Assembly: GCF_001280305.1 (NCBI RefSeq)
Contig: NZ_CP012623.1
Span: 3,658,001 to 3,722,000, forward strand
Reading direction: 5' to 3'
Length of the DNA: 64,000 nt
Source of the DNA: Hymenobacter sp. DG25A
GTDB lineage: Bacteria; Bacteroidota; Bacteroidia; Cytophagales; Hymenobacteraceae
The notes below the pieces were generated by a model that was not told the DNA's origin, made no database searches, and saw only the letters and a list, made by a program, of their open reading frames with translations. Each line of letters starts with the position of its first letter. Position 1 is the stretch's first letter. Made by a program: the position numbers and the translations under genes. Shown here in pieces: positions 26,613 through 34,806 of this stretch.

Positions 26613-27984
26613 ATTCCACTTCACTTGTTAAATCAACGCAATAAATTTCGTTTTCAACACTGCCTACAATGCTTGGTGAATGAGTAGCTAGTATAAATTG
26701 GGTTTCAGGACTGGCTTCCTTAATTGTTTGAACAAATATTTCTTGCCATCCCAGATGTAGGCTTAGCTCAGGTTCATCTATTATGAAAATTTCCCTTTTT
26801 TCGCCGAAGATGAGTTGGGCTAACATTATTATTACTTGCTTTTCTCCTGATGATAGTTTGAAAATGCTATTTTGTGTTTTATTAGGTAGTTCTATTTCAA
26901 TTTCTCCATTTTTTTTGATAGACAACTTTTTGTTGTTTTCATCAAAATATTTATTAGCTAGTGTTTCAAATGCTATAAACTTGCGATAATGATTTACAAT
27001 TTCGTTTTGCGCATCCTCATATATTGAAATGATACTGTCTATTCTTTGTAGCTGAGGAATATTAATAAACCATTGACTTAATTTACTCATAAATGCATTT
27101 GAGTTTTTGCCGGGTTTTTGATTTTTATCTCTCTCTTCCGCTAATTCTTTCTGTATAGTATCAAGTTTGTCAAAATAAGTAATTATTTTCGATTCCAAAT
27201 CAGGTATTTCAAAATTCTTTGACGCTTCAATTATTTTATTTTTTCTATCTATTATACTTGTATCTGTTTTTATATTAAATGCTGCGGTGTCATTGTGTTG
27301 AATTATTTCGAAAGAGGAATTTATGATTTTATTTTTTAATGAACTTCCTATTTCGGATTGTATTTGTGAATACTCTAAAAAAGATGTTTTAATTAGATTT
27401 TCAATTTCTATTAAGCTTTCATATAGGTTTCCCTTAATATCATTTGTATAATCTCTATCTCTCATAAATGAGTCTATATTTAACAGATCTATTTCCGAGC
27501 CTTGATGTATACGTCTATCTAAACCTAAAAATATTGGAGTGGCTAGCTCTCTTATTTTCTTTACTGCTTCTAGCTCGATAAAGTGTGTTTCATATCGGGC
27601 ATATCTATTTATTATTTGCCTAACTTCGAACCGACTTACATCACTAGATTGAATAACTGGTAAGTCTTGCACTTTTACAGTGCTTGTTGTTGATTTAAAT
27701 TTATCTTTTTTATATGTGATGCTGAGCTTTATTTTGTCTAAATCAATGTATTCAGATCTTATGTTAACAGTTTCTTCATTTAAGTCGCAGGTTATTTCGG
27801 CAAATTTATATTTGATTTGTGTGAGATTTATCCAACTTGGGCTTAATAACCCAAGTATTAATTTTATAGCAGTAGTTTTCCCGGCTCCATTGATTCCAAT
27901 CAAAAAAGTAAGGGAGTCATTGAAATTAATATTAAAGTCAAGGTATCCATTGACTTTTTCTGCATTAAATTGTTTTATTCTCAT
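26605..27984 (-). CDS. ariA: AAA_15/ABC-type ATPase, AriA-like, of a putative PARIS system
   Basis: 459 aa SMC/ABC-like ATPase. Walker A GINGAGKTT at residues 30-38, signature LSSGEKQ near 377, Walker B FIIDEPELSLH with Asp403-Glu404, and switch His in ATHS near 435. The middle (about 170-330) is rich in Lys/Glu/Ile and probably coiled coil. Length and its DUF4435 partner match AriA, the sensor ATPase that holds AriB inactive until a phage anti-restriction protein is detected. No Toprim domain follows the ATPase, which argues against an OLD/Gabija GajA protein. Strongly AT-rich. Confidence 0.78.
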   Translation of the reverse strand: MRIKQFNAEKVNGYLDFNINFNDSLTFLIGINGAGKTTAIKLILGLLSPSWINLTQIKYKFAEITCDLNEETVNIRSEYIDLDKIKLSITYKKDKFKSTTSTVKVQDLPVIQSSDVSRFEVRQIINRYARYETHFIELEAVKKIRELATPIFLGLDRRIHQGSEIDLLNIDSFMRDRDYTNDIKGNLYESLIEIENLIKTSFLEYSQIQSEIGSSLKNKIINSSFEIIQHNDTAAFNIKTDTSIIDRKNKIIEASKNFEIPDLESKIITYFDKLDTIQKELAEERDKNQKPGKNSNAFMSKLSQWFINIPQLQRIDSIISIYEDAQNEIVNHYRKFIAFETLANKYFDENNKKLSIKKNGEIEIELPNKTQNSIFKLSSGEKQVIIMLAQLIFGEKREIFIIDEPELSLHLGWQEIFVQTIKEASPETQFILATHSPSIVGSVENEIYCVDLTSEVEYA

Positions 27985-28319
27985 TTTATTTAGGGTTTTT
28001 GAAAAAAAATATGTTTCGTTTTTTTACTCAATTTTAATTGAATTTTATTGCTTGTGTAGTGAAATATTTTTCATGATATGCTTTTATGTATTTTAATTAA
28101 AAAACTAATGAATTGCAATTGGGTAGTAGGTAATGTTTTGCAGTGGTAAAATTATTTGTTATTAATAAAACCCTTATATGCATACTGAAACTCTCACTAA
28201 TAATATGGAATAGAAGACTTAAGTTGCTGCGGTGGTGATTGTGTTAGTAGATACTATATATTTTATAGAATAGAGTTGAACAAGTTTATCCGTTAGGCAT
28301 TGAGAGGAGCAAACGTCCC
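27985..28319. other. AT-rich right edge of the defence island, no gene seen
   Basis: 335 bp without a convincing ORF. Upstream of ariA it holds the small palindrome TCAATTTTAATTGA (28028-28041), a possible operator though such palindromes are common in AT-rich DNA. Composition shifts back to GC-rich close to 28300. I found no integrase, tRNA or obvious direct repeat at either island edge. Confidence 0.5.
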
Positions 28320-29993
28320 TTACGTCTTCTGCACCAGCTTAAACCCGTCCTTCGTCACCTGGTACTGCTGACCCTGAATGGTGATGGTTTCGCCTTCCAG
28401 CAGCTTGCTTAAATCCATGATGTCGGCCTCGATGGTGTGCAGGGAGAAGCCGTGCTTGCGGGCCAGGGCGAGGTAGCGCGGGTTGATGTAGTCGTGCACT
28501 CCGCACAGAATAATGCGCACGTGGGCCGTGGTGTTTTTGAGGAGCTTGGCGTCGCGGGGGAAGGTGTAGTTATCTGCAATCAGGATAATGTCGGTGGAGT
28601 TGGCGGCCGGGGTGAGCTGTTGGGCATAGAGCAGGGCTTCGGCGTCGTTTTCGGGTGCGTCGCCCCCGCCGCCGGCTTTCATGGCTTCAATCAGCTTGTT
28701 TTTGATGGGCTCGTAGCTGTCGGTTTTTACCTGGTAGAGGCCGCCGGTTTTGCCCACGCGCTTGTTCTTGTCGGGCTGGTCGTCGCCATCGTTAAAGAAC
28801 ACAAAGGTTTTCTTTTCTTCGAGGGCGCTGAGCTGCAGCCAGGCCAGCAAATCGTAGGTGTAGGGGAACATGCTGCCGGTTACGTCCGTCACCACCACTT
28901 CCTTGCTCCACTCGGGGTGGCGCTGCATCACGCGGGAAACCACGTTGGCATCGGGCGGCAGGGGTGGTTCCTGGGCGGCGGTATCGGCAGAGGCCAGCAG
29001 CTCGCCGGCTTTGGTAATGCGCGCCTCGCAGTAGTCGTGCTTGTGCTGGGGGTTCTTGTGTTTCAGAAACACGCGGTACAGCCGCGCCACCGAATCGGGC
29101 AGGGAAAAGTTAGTGATGCCCACATCGGGCTGCCCCACCAGCTGCAGCGGCCCCATGGGCAGGCGCACGGCCCCCTTCACAATAAACGGAAACTGGCGGC
29201 GGTTGATGGGGAAGCCCGAGGCAAATACCACGCTCTTGCGGATGGCCTCCTCCAGCTCAGAGGTGCAGAAGGGCTTGCTGGTGGGCTGCACCTGCACGCT
29301 CTGGGTTTTGCCGCTGGCATCCACCGTCATCTGAAACTTCACAATTTGGGGGGTGCGCTGCGGGCATTTGTAGGCCCGGCGCAGGTTGAGGGCCATCTGG
29401 CGGTTGGTGAAGCGGCTCAGGGGCAGGTTGCAGGCCACTGCTTTGCCCTGGCTCTTTTTGGTGGCCTTGGGGCGCTTCTTTTCCAGCAGACGCAGCTTGC
29501 GCGTGAGGCTGTCCAGGTCGGCGCGGCTGGTGGCGGCGGTGGCGTGCTTACTGACATACACCACAAACCCGTGGAAGAACGGCTGGCAGGCGGCGGGGCT
29601 GTTGCAGCCGGTTTGCTCTACCAGCGTCCAGGTCACGGACTCGTCCTGCAGCAAGCCCGGCACCCCGGCGGCCAGGTTGCGGATGCGGCTCAGGTTAAGC
29701 TGCCGCTGATTGAAAGTGGGGTTGAGGCGGAAGGCCGTGTACACCAGATCTACGCGCACAATGTGCCGCTCCTGCAGGCGCAGGGCCTTTAAATCGGCCC
29801 CCGAAAAGGTAGAAGGTAGTTCCAGTGCCTCCAGGTCCGGCAGCGGCTGGTAGCGCGCCGTGCGGTAGGCATTCAGCTGGTCGTAGAAGCTGTTTAGCTC
29901 CGTTTCCGTAGGAGCTGTTTGCGCGAAGCTGGCGCTGGAGAAGAAGAGGAAAATAAACCCACTGAGAAACGCCCGAACTAATACAGAGAACAT
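28320..29993 (-). CDS. Exported von Willebrand factor A-domain protein
   Basis: 557 aa from the ATG at 29993, giving a signal peptide (FLSGFIFLFFSSASFAQ). The middle contains a TonB-C-like stretch (RTPQIVKFQMTVDASGKTQSVQVQP, then CTSELEEAIRKSVVFASGFP). The C-terminal half is a vWA fold with MIDAS motif VVVTDVTGSM, FVFFNDGDD, and GGGGDAPENDAEALLYA. Such proteins act in the periplasm or on the surface in protein or ligand contacts; the partner is unknown. TAGTTTG just upstream is a good -7 candidate. Confidence 0.82.
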   Translation of the reverse strand: MFSVLVRAFLSGFIFLFFSSASFAQTAPTETELNSFYDQLNAYRTARYQPLPDLEALELPSTFSGADLKALRLQERHIVRVDLVYTAFRLNPTFNQRQLNLSRIRNLAAGVPGLLQDESVTWTLVEQTGCNSPAACQPFFHGFVVYVSKHATAATSRADLDSLTRKLRLLEKKRPKATKKSQGKAVACNLPLSRFTNRQMALNLRRAYKCPQRTPQIVKFQMTVDASGKTQSVQVQPTSKPFCTSELEEAIRKSVVFASGFPINRRQFPFIVKGAVRLPMGPLQLVGQPDVGITNFSLPDSVARLYRVFLKHKNPQHKHDYCEARITKAGELLASADTAAQEPPLPPDANVVSRVMQRHPEWSKEVVVTDVTGSMFPYTYDLLAWLQLSALEEKKTFVFFNDGDDQPDKNKRVGKTGGLYQVKTDSYEPIKNKLIEAMKAGGGGDAPENDAEALLYAQQLTPAANSTDIILIADNYTFPRDAKLLKNTTAHVRIILCGVHDYINPRYLALARKHGFSLHTIEADIMDLSKLLEGETITIQGQQYQVTKDGFKLVQKT

Positions 29994-30104
29994 AGAATAA
30001 GATAATAAACGCAACAGAGTGCAAACTACGGATTTGCTGGGAAGCGCTTGAGTTATTTTTAGAATAGCTGTTACTATTGAAATCAAGCATCACGAACCAA
30101 GCAT

Positions 30105-30190
30105 TACAAACCACCGGTCATAAATCACCGGTCACAAACCCTCACGTCAAAACCACCCGTTACAAACCACCGGTCCTTACCTACCGGTCA
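30105..30190. repeat. Degenerate short tandem repeat, CAAACCACCGGTC unit
   Basis: Roughly five units of 14-18 bp: ACAAACCACCGGTCAT, AAATCACCGGTCAC, a decayed copy, ACAAACCACCGGTCC, and CTACCGGTCATG, which runs into the family B repeat. The unit contains ACCGGT. No function seen. Confidence 0.6.
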
Positions 30191-30333
30191 TGCTGAGCTT
30201 GTCGAAGCATCTCTCCCGCTTCGCCTGTCATCCTGAGCAAAGCGAAGGACCTTCTCACGTTAGCACGAGTCGTTGTGACGCTTGTCTTTTAGCGGTGAGA
30301 AGGTCCTTCGCTTTGCTCAGGATGACAGATAGG
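30186..30333. repeat. 148-bp family B composite repeat, left copy
   Basis: A GTCATGCTGAGCTTGTCGAA half-arm followed by a palindrome at 30225-30328 (CTGTCATCCTGAGCAAAGCG, then GGACCTTCTCACG; mirrored on the right). A copy of identical length and very similar sequence, in the same orientation, lies at 31478-31625. Together they flank the two small basic membrane-protein genes. Confidence 0.88.
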
Positions 30334-30487
30334 GTGGTGTACCCTTGCCTTACAACGAAGCTGGCAACCATTACGGAGGCAGCGCCTCGAGCAGGGCTAC
30401 CTGGAGAAAGTAAGCTTTTAAAGAAAAGGTAGTGCCTAACTAAGGCCATGTGGAAACCTTGTGGGCAGGGCTTGCGAATACGCCACT

Positions 30488-30889
30488 ATGGGCAAGCGCA
30501 AAAAGAAGAACTCGAAAGACAACGGCTTTTCCGACGATATCATTGACGGGGCCGCCTTATCCATTAAGCGGTTCCGGAAAGTGACTGATGAAATTGCCAA
30601 GCTAAGCACCGGCCAGAAGCTGGTGGGCAGTCTGGCTTTGCTGGCCGCCGGCTACCTGTATTATGACAAGCTAAAACGCGAGGGCGGGCAGATAACCTAC
30701 CATGGCTTCACTATTCCGTTGCCGCAGCTGGCCGCAGCCAAAGAGGCGGCCACAACGGAGGAAATAGATGCCGAAGTGGTGAGTCCTCCCCATGGGGCTT
30801 CCGCTCACAAAGGCCGGAAAAGCCCCAAAGCCGCAAAACCGCGCCCCGACTTCGGCCGCAAGCCCGCCGCCAGTCCTGATGACGAATAA
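30488..30889 (+). CDS. Small basic single-helix membrane protein
   Basis: 133 aa from the ATG at 30488. Lys-rich start (MGKRKKKNSKDN), a region SIKRFRKVTDEIAKLSTGQKLVGSLALLAAGYLYYDKLKR with one membrane helix near 60-76, and a long Pro/Lys-rich tail. The middle resembles the next gene (SLKKLTKGGVKMSTTQKVAGGAALVALGLGYLAKRRKD), so they are probably paralogues. No family recognised. Confidence 0.65.
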   Translation: MGKRKKKNSKDNGFSDDIIDGAALSIKRFRKVTDEIAKLSTGQKLVGSLALLAAGYLYYDKLKREGGQITYHGFTIPLPQLAAAKEAATTEEIDAEVVSPPHGASAHKGRKSPKAAKPRPDFGRKPAASPDDE

Positions 30890-31041
30890 CGGCCGGCAGC
30901 CGCCTATGCGTTTGTGCCACGCTGCTCACTAAGCTGCAGGAAGTATTCCTGGTGCGGCAACCTTCGCCACCAGAATTGCGGATACCTCCCTGCGGTTGCT
31001 GCTCCTATCAAAACCTCACTATTCCTTTATCGACCTAAGCC

Positions 31042-31365
31042 ATGAAAAAGAAGAACAAGACCAACGCCAGCGTAAAAACCAAGGCTGCGCCTAAAGCGGG
31101 GAAAAAGAAGTCCCTGTTGAGCGGGGCCGCCAAATCCCTGAAGAAGCTGACCAAGGGTGGGGTCAAAATGAGCACCACGCAGAAAGTAGCCGGCGGCGCC
31201 GCCCTGGTAGCGCTGGGCCTGGGCTACTTAGCCAAGCGCCGCAAGGATGCCGCCAAGCCGGTTAACACCTCTTCTGATGCCACGGCGGCAGAAGATAATC
31301 TGGCCGCTCTGGAAGGCGTGGGCAAAAAGACCACGAAAGGCCACGCCAGCACCAGCGCCTCCTAG
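31042..31365 (+). CDS. Small basic single-helix membrane protein, paralogue of the preceding gene
   Basis: 107 aa. Lys-rich start (MKKKNKTNASVKTKAAPKAG), then a stretch with STTQK, aligning with STGQK of the neighbour, and one helix (VAGGAALVALGLGYL). The N-terminal Lys/Ala/Pro stretch resembles histone-H1-like bacterial proteins, so nucleic-acid contact at the membrane is possible (speculative). Both genes lie between the 148-bp direct repeats. Confidence 0.65.
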   Translation: MKKKNKTNASVKTKAAPKAGKKKSLLSGAAKSLKKLTKGGVKMSTTQKVAGGAALVALGLGYLAKRRKDAAKPVNTSSDATAAEDNLAALEGVGKKTTKGHASTSAS

Positions 31366-31407
31366 GCGGGTATAGTCAGTCCAGACTCCTGGTCGGCATT
31401 CAACCGT

Positions 31408-31625
31408 CATGCAGAGCTGAAAGCGAAGCATCTCGCGTGCTGATGTTGTTGGGAAAAAGCACGTCCTAAAAAGAACCGGTCATGCTGAGCCTGCCGAAGC
31501 ATCTCGCTCGCTTCGCCTGTCATCCTGAGCAAAGCGAAGGACCTTCTCACGCTAGAACGAGTCGTTGTTACGATGGTCGTTCAGCCGTGAGAAGGTCCTT
31601 CGCTTTGCTCAGGATGACAGATAGT
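31408..31625. repeat. Family B repeats: a half-arm and the right 148-bp copy
   Basis: 31408-31445 is a lone arm (GTCATGCAGAGCTGAAAGCG). 31478-31625 is the right 148-bp composite: GTCATGCTGAGCCTGCCGAA then a palindrome at 31517-31620. A decayed arm (CAACATCAGCACGCTAGATG, ending near GACATGACAC at 31690) follows. The rest of the 505-bp gap to the rlmF terminator has no ORF. Confidence 0.86.
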
Positions 31626-31752
31626 ATGGCAACATCAGCACGCTAGATGTCTTGATCCTGGCTTGATGCGCCACATGCTCGACATGACACTTTCTGCTGA
31701 ATGTATGGCGTCTTTCTGCTGACGTTCATACATCCTGGACTAACTACCTGAT

Positions 31753-31818
31753 AAAAAAAGCCGGGTGGGAAGCGCAGCGGGTCAGACCGACCCGCCACGC
31801 TTCCCACCCGGCTTTTTC
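31753..31818. terminator. Bidirectional terminator, used by rlmF
   Basis: AAAAAAGCCGGGTGGGAAGCG and CGCTTCCCACCCGGCTTTTT pair perfectly around a second inner hairpin (GCGGGTC and GACCCGC). It is just downstream of the rlmF stop on the minus strand. Confidence 0.9.
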
Positions 31819-31870
31819 CTGGATATTCAAGCCCAAAGGGCGCGTAAAATCCGCGCCCTTGCTGATAAGG

Positions 31871-32860
31871 TTATTCCGTAGCAGTGGGCTTAACTCCCCA
31901 GCGCTTCTCGCGCCAGGCTTGCTGCTGCTCGGCATCCAGATACGTCCAGGCTACCAGGCGGCTGACTTTCTGGCCCTGCGTCATGGTAATGGTGCGCACC
32001 TCTACGGCCCCCAGCTTTTTCAGCGACTTATACAGGCCGGGCAGGGTTTCCTTTTTAGATACCAGCGTGGTAAACCAGAAGCACTTGGTGCGGAACAGGG
32101 CGCTGTCTTCGGCCATGCGCCACAGGAAGGTGGCCTCGCCGCCCGGGTACCACAGCTCGTTCGACTGGCCCCCGAAGTTGGGCTCGGGCTTGGGCGTGCT
32201 TTTGCCGGTGCCCAGGTTGTGTTCCTTGCGTCGGGTAGCCGCTTCGGCCTCGGCCTGCGAGCCATGAAACGGCGGGTTGCACATGGTCAGGTCGTACACC
32301 TCGTTGGGCTTTATTATCCCGTCGAAAATATCGTTGGGCACGGGTTGGTGGCGTATCTCCACTGCTCCGCTGAGGGAGGGGTTACTGGCCACAATCTGCT
32401 TGGCCATGCGCACGGCCACCGGGTCTACATCGGCGCCCACAAACTTCCAGCCGTACTCCCGGTGCCCAATGATGGGGTAAATGCAGTTGGCGCCCATACC
32501 CACATCCAGCACCCGAATGCTTTTGCCGGTAGGCACCACGCCCTCGTTGGAAGAGCCCAGCAGGTCGGCCAGATAATGGACGTAGTTGGCGCGGCCGGGA
32601 ATGGGCGGCGTGAGGTAGCCCGCCGGAATATCCCAGTGCTGAATGCCGTAGAACTGCTTCAGCAGCGCCTTGTTCAGTGCCTTCACCGCCTCCGGGTTGG
32701 CAAAGTCGATGCTCTCGTCGTTGTATTGATTGACCGCTACAAAGGCCGCCAGATCAGGATTGTTTTGGATGAGCTGCGGGAAATCGTAGCGGTTGCGGTG
32801 GCGGTTGCGGGGGTGCAGGTTCTCTTTCTCGGTGGAGTGGTCCTTGGGTGCTTGGCTCAT
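31871..32860 (-). CDS. rlmF: 23S rRNA (adenine-1618 N6)-methyltransferase
   Basis: 329 aa from the ATG at 32860; upstream in-frame codons give a low-complexity Pro/Arg extension unlike the family. LHPRNRHRNRYDFPQLI is the RlmF N-terminal signature; SIRVLDVGMGANCIYPIIG binds SAM; the NPPF catalytic motif is in TMCNPPFHGS; NELWYPGGEATFLWRM and KCFWFTTLVSKKETL are also family-specific. TACCTTTG near 32982 on the minus strand is a good -7 box. Confidence 0.95.
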   Translation of the reverse strand: MSQAPKDHSTEKENLHPRNRHRNRYDFPQLIQNNPDLAAFVAVNQYNDESIDFANPEAVKALNKALLKQFYGIQHWDIPAGYLTPPIPGRANYVHYLADLLGSSNEGVVPTGKSIRVLDVGMGANCIYPIIGHREYGWKFVGADVDPVAVRMAKQIVASNPSLSGAVEIRHQPVPNDIFDGIIKPNEVYDLTMCNPPFHGSQAEAEAATRRKEHNLGTGKSTPKPEPNFGGQSNELWYPGGEATFLWRMAEDSALFRTKCFWFTTLVSKKETLPGLYKSLKKLGAVEVRTITMTQGQKVSRLVAWTYLDAEQQQAWREKRWGVKPTATE

Positions 32861-33030
32861 GGGGCAGGGTAGCGGCACCTGGCGGCGCCGCTGAGTGGCT
32901 GATGTGGGGTTGGTGGTGCGGGGCCGGCAGGGCAGGCGGGAAAGGCCCGGAAGACTCTCCGCGGCGGGGCACCGGCTCAAAGGTACCCATACTTCAGGCA
33001 ACCCCTGCCGCCCTTCATACAGCCGGCCTA

Positions 33031-33070
33031 TAAAAGCAGCGGCCGCTCCCGGAGCGGCCGCTGCTTTTAC
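33031..33070. terminator. Terminator hairpin between rlmF and the MBL gene
   Basis: AAAAGCAGCGGCCGCTCC and AGCGGCCGCTGCTTTT form a near-perfect stem with A and T tails. It lies just past the MBL hydrolase stop (minus strand) and ahead of rlmF. Confidence 0.9.
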
Positions 33071-33075
33071 AGATG

Positions 33076-34077
33076 TTATGCCTTTGGCGGATACGTGGTT
33101 CTGACGCGCGGTTTAGGCCGGCCGTTCTGCTTGTTACGCACCAGCAGCGCGGCAGCCCCCACCGCTCCGGCTATCAGCGCCGTGGTTACCCACGGGCTAA
33201 CCACCGGCGGCGGTACCGAGCGCACGCCGGTTTCATCGGCGGTGGCGGGATGGTCTACATAGCGGCCGTGGGCAGGCACTGCCTTCTCACGGAAATGCTC
33301 GGCCAAATCCTGCAGCTGCTGGCGCAGCTCTTCGCCAAACATGGGAATGCCGTGGCCGGTAGCGGCTACTTCGGGGTTCAGGCGGGCCAGCGCCTCTACC
33401 GAGGTGCGGGCCTGTTCCCAGTCAGGGGTGAAATAGGCGGGTGGGCCGTGCACTTCCTGCTTCTGGCTCCAGGTAGCCAGCACCGATTCTCCTTCTACCG
33501 TCACGAAGGCGTCGCCGGCCAGCAGGGTGCGGTCGGCTTCGCGGAAAAAGGAAACGTGGCCGGGCGTATGGCCGGGCGTATGCACCCAGCGCCAGCCCGG
33601 CAGGTGGGGCACCGTGCCATCCTCAGGCAGCGCCTGCACCCGGTTGCCCAGGTTCAGGGGCTTTTTGGGGTAGAGGAAAGACATAGCCGACATGCCGCCG
33701 CCCACGGTGGGGTCGGGGCTGGGGTAGGAAGAGCGGCCGGTGAGGTAAGGCAGCTCCAGCGGGTGGGCATACACCGTTACCTCGGGCCAGGCCTCCAGCA
33801 AGGAGGGCAGCGCACTCACATGGTCGAAGTGGCCGTGGGTAAGCACAATGGCCTGCGGGGGCGAGTCGGGGCCGAACAGTTCCGCGGCGTGCTGCCGGAT
33901 TTTATCGGCGGAGGCGGGCAGGCCGGCATCTACCAGCACCCAGGGCGCGCCGGTTGCCTCCTGCTCCTGGAGCCACACATAATACAAGTTCACAAAGACA
34001 TTGCGCCAGCCCGTAACGCCGGGCACTACGGCTTGCAGGGCAGGAGTGCTTGCCCGGGTAGCATGGTTAGAAAGCAT
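33076..34077 (-). CDS. MBL-fold metallohydrolase with C-terminal membrane anchor
   Basis: 333 aa. Metallo-beta-lactamase fold with THGHFDHVSAL (HxHxDH), HTPGHTPGHVSFF, LAGDAF and a final ATGHG supplying the metal ligands of a glyoxalase-II-like hydrolase. A hydrophobic segment at about 290-310 (VTTALIAGAVGAAALLV) followed by basic residues suggests a tail anchor, unusual for the family. Substrate unknown. Single-gene unit with a terminator right after the stop. Confidence 0.88.
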   Translation of the reverse strand: MLSNHATRASTPALQAVVPGVTGWRNVFVNLYYVWLQEQEATGAPWVLVDAGLPASADKIRQHAAELFGPDSPPQAIVLTHGHFDHVSALPSLLEAWPEVTVYAHPLELPYLTGRSSYPSPDPTVGGGMSAMSFLYPKKPLNLGNRVQALPEDGTVPHLPGWRWVHTPGHTPGHVSFFREADRTLLAGDAFVTVEGESVLATWSQKQEVHGPPAYFTPDWEQARTSVEALARLNPEVAATGHGIPMFGEELRQQLQDLAEHFREKAVPAHGRYVDHPATADETGVRSVPPPVVSPWVTTALIAGAVGAAALLVRNKQNGRPKPRVRTTYPPKA

Positions 34078-34203
34078 AGGTCCAATAAATTAAAGTGAGA
34101 AATAGCCGAGCCATTCCCTACGCTCTAACCCAGACGGGTGTTTTAAAATAACCAGGCAGCTACCCCTATCTGCAGCATCCTAGGCAAATAGTATAAACAG
34201 GAA

Positions 34204-34233
34204 GAGGCGGACACTCCGGGAGCGTCCGCCTCT
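34204..34233. terminator. Hairpin between the MBL and cold-shock genes
   Basis: GAGGCGGAC and GTCCGCCTC pair around ACTCCGGGAGC. The T run is weak. Two further small hairpins (CCGCT/AGCGG; TATGG/CCATA) lie between it and the cold-shock gene stop. Confidence 0.5.
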
Positions 34234-34347
34234 GCTTGCAAGCTGTTTGGGGCAGGGTACTTTATAATGTGGCAAAGAGGCACCGTGCAGGCTGCCGCTC
34301 GAAAGCGGCAATCCGGCAGATGCGAGAGTGTATGGCTAGACCATAGG

Positions 34348-34806
34348 CTAGCTTTCGAGTTTCACGCGAACGGCGTTGAGGCCTTTCTGGCCCATCTCCA
34401 CCTCAAAGCTTACTTTGTCGCCTTCCTTAATCTGGTTCACCAGTCCGTTGGCGTGCACAAAAATGCTCTCCTGGGACTTCTGATCCTTAATGAAGCCGTA
34501 GCCTTTGGAGTCGTTGAAGAACGAAACCACGCCTTTGCGGATGGCGTCGGCGGGGTCTACCTCTTCCTGCTTGCGGGCACCCAGCTGGATGTCCTCCGTC
34601 TTGATTTCCTTCTTCTTGCGCGTTGGGTCCGGAGGAGTAGCGGAGATGTTGCCGTTTTCGTCAACATACGCCATCATCTCGTCCAGATTTTTGCCATTAG
34701 CGGCATTGGCCTGGCGCTCTTCTTTGCGCTCAGCCTTATCCAGTTTCTTTTTCTGGCGTTTTTTCTCGTTTTCCTTCTTGCCGAAAGTTGCTTGTGACCT
34801 GCCCAT
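34348..34806 (-). CDS. Cold-shock domain protein with basic N-terminal extension
   Basis: 152 aa. C-terminal cold-shock domain (about 88-152) has RNP1 KGYGFI and RNP2 IFVHANGL. The N-terminal 80 residues are Lys/Glu-rich (KKENEKKRQKKKLDKAERKEER), probably helical and RNA-binding; this extended form is common in Bacteroidota. The upstream 323 bp are hairpin-rich, as often in cold-shock leaders. Confidence 0.9.
   Translation of the reverse strand: MGRSQATFGKKENEKKRQKKKLDKAERKEERQANAANGKNLDEMMAYVDENGNISATPPDPTRKKKEIKTEDIQLGARKQEEVDPADAIRKGVVSFFNDSKGYGFIKDQKSQESIFVHANGLVNQIKEGDKVSFEVEMGQKGLNAVRVKLES

Noticed and set aside
26605..27984. Gabija/OLD nuclease (ATPase-TOPRIM fusion)
   Set aside because: The ATPase ends shortly after the switch His; the TOPRIM-like part is a separate DUF4435 protein, not fused and with no UvrD helicase partner.
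25723..28315. AT-rich island as a prophage, integron or IS element
   Set aside because: No integrase, transposase, structural gene, tRNA target or terminal repeat was found; only the two defence-like genes.
28437..29792. 451-codon plus-strand ORF opposite the vWA gene
   Set aside because: Gly/His/Val-rich antisense product; the minus strand has a signal peptide and MIDAS motif.
30186..31625. CRISPR array in the repeat-rich zone
   Set aside because: Repeats are few, long, palindromic and irregularly spaced, without unique short spacers or cas genes.
33073..34098. 341-codon plus-strand ORF opposite the MBL hydrolase
   Set aside because: Antisense; the minus-strand frame has complete metal motifs and a proper start.
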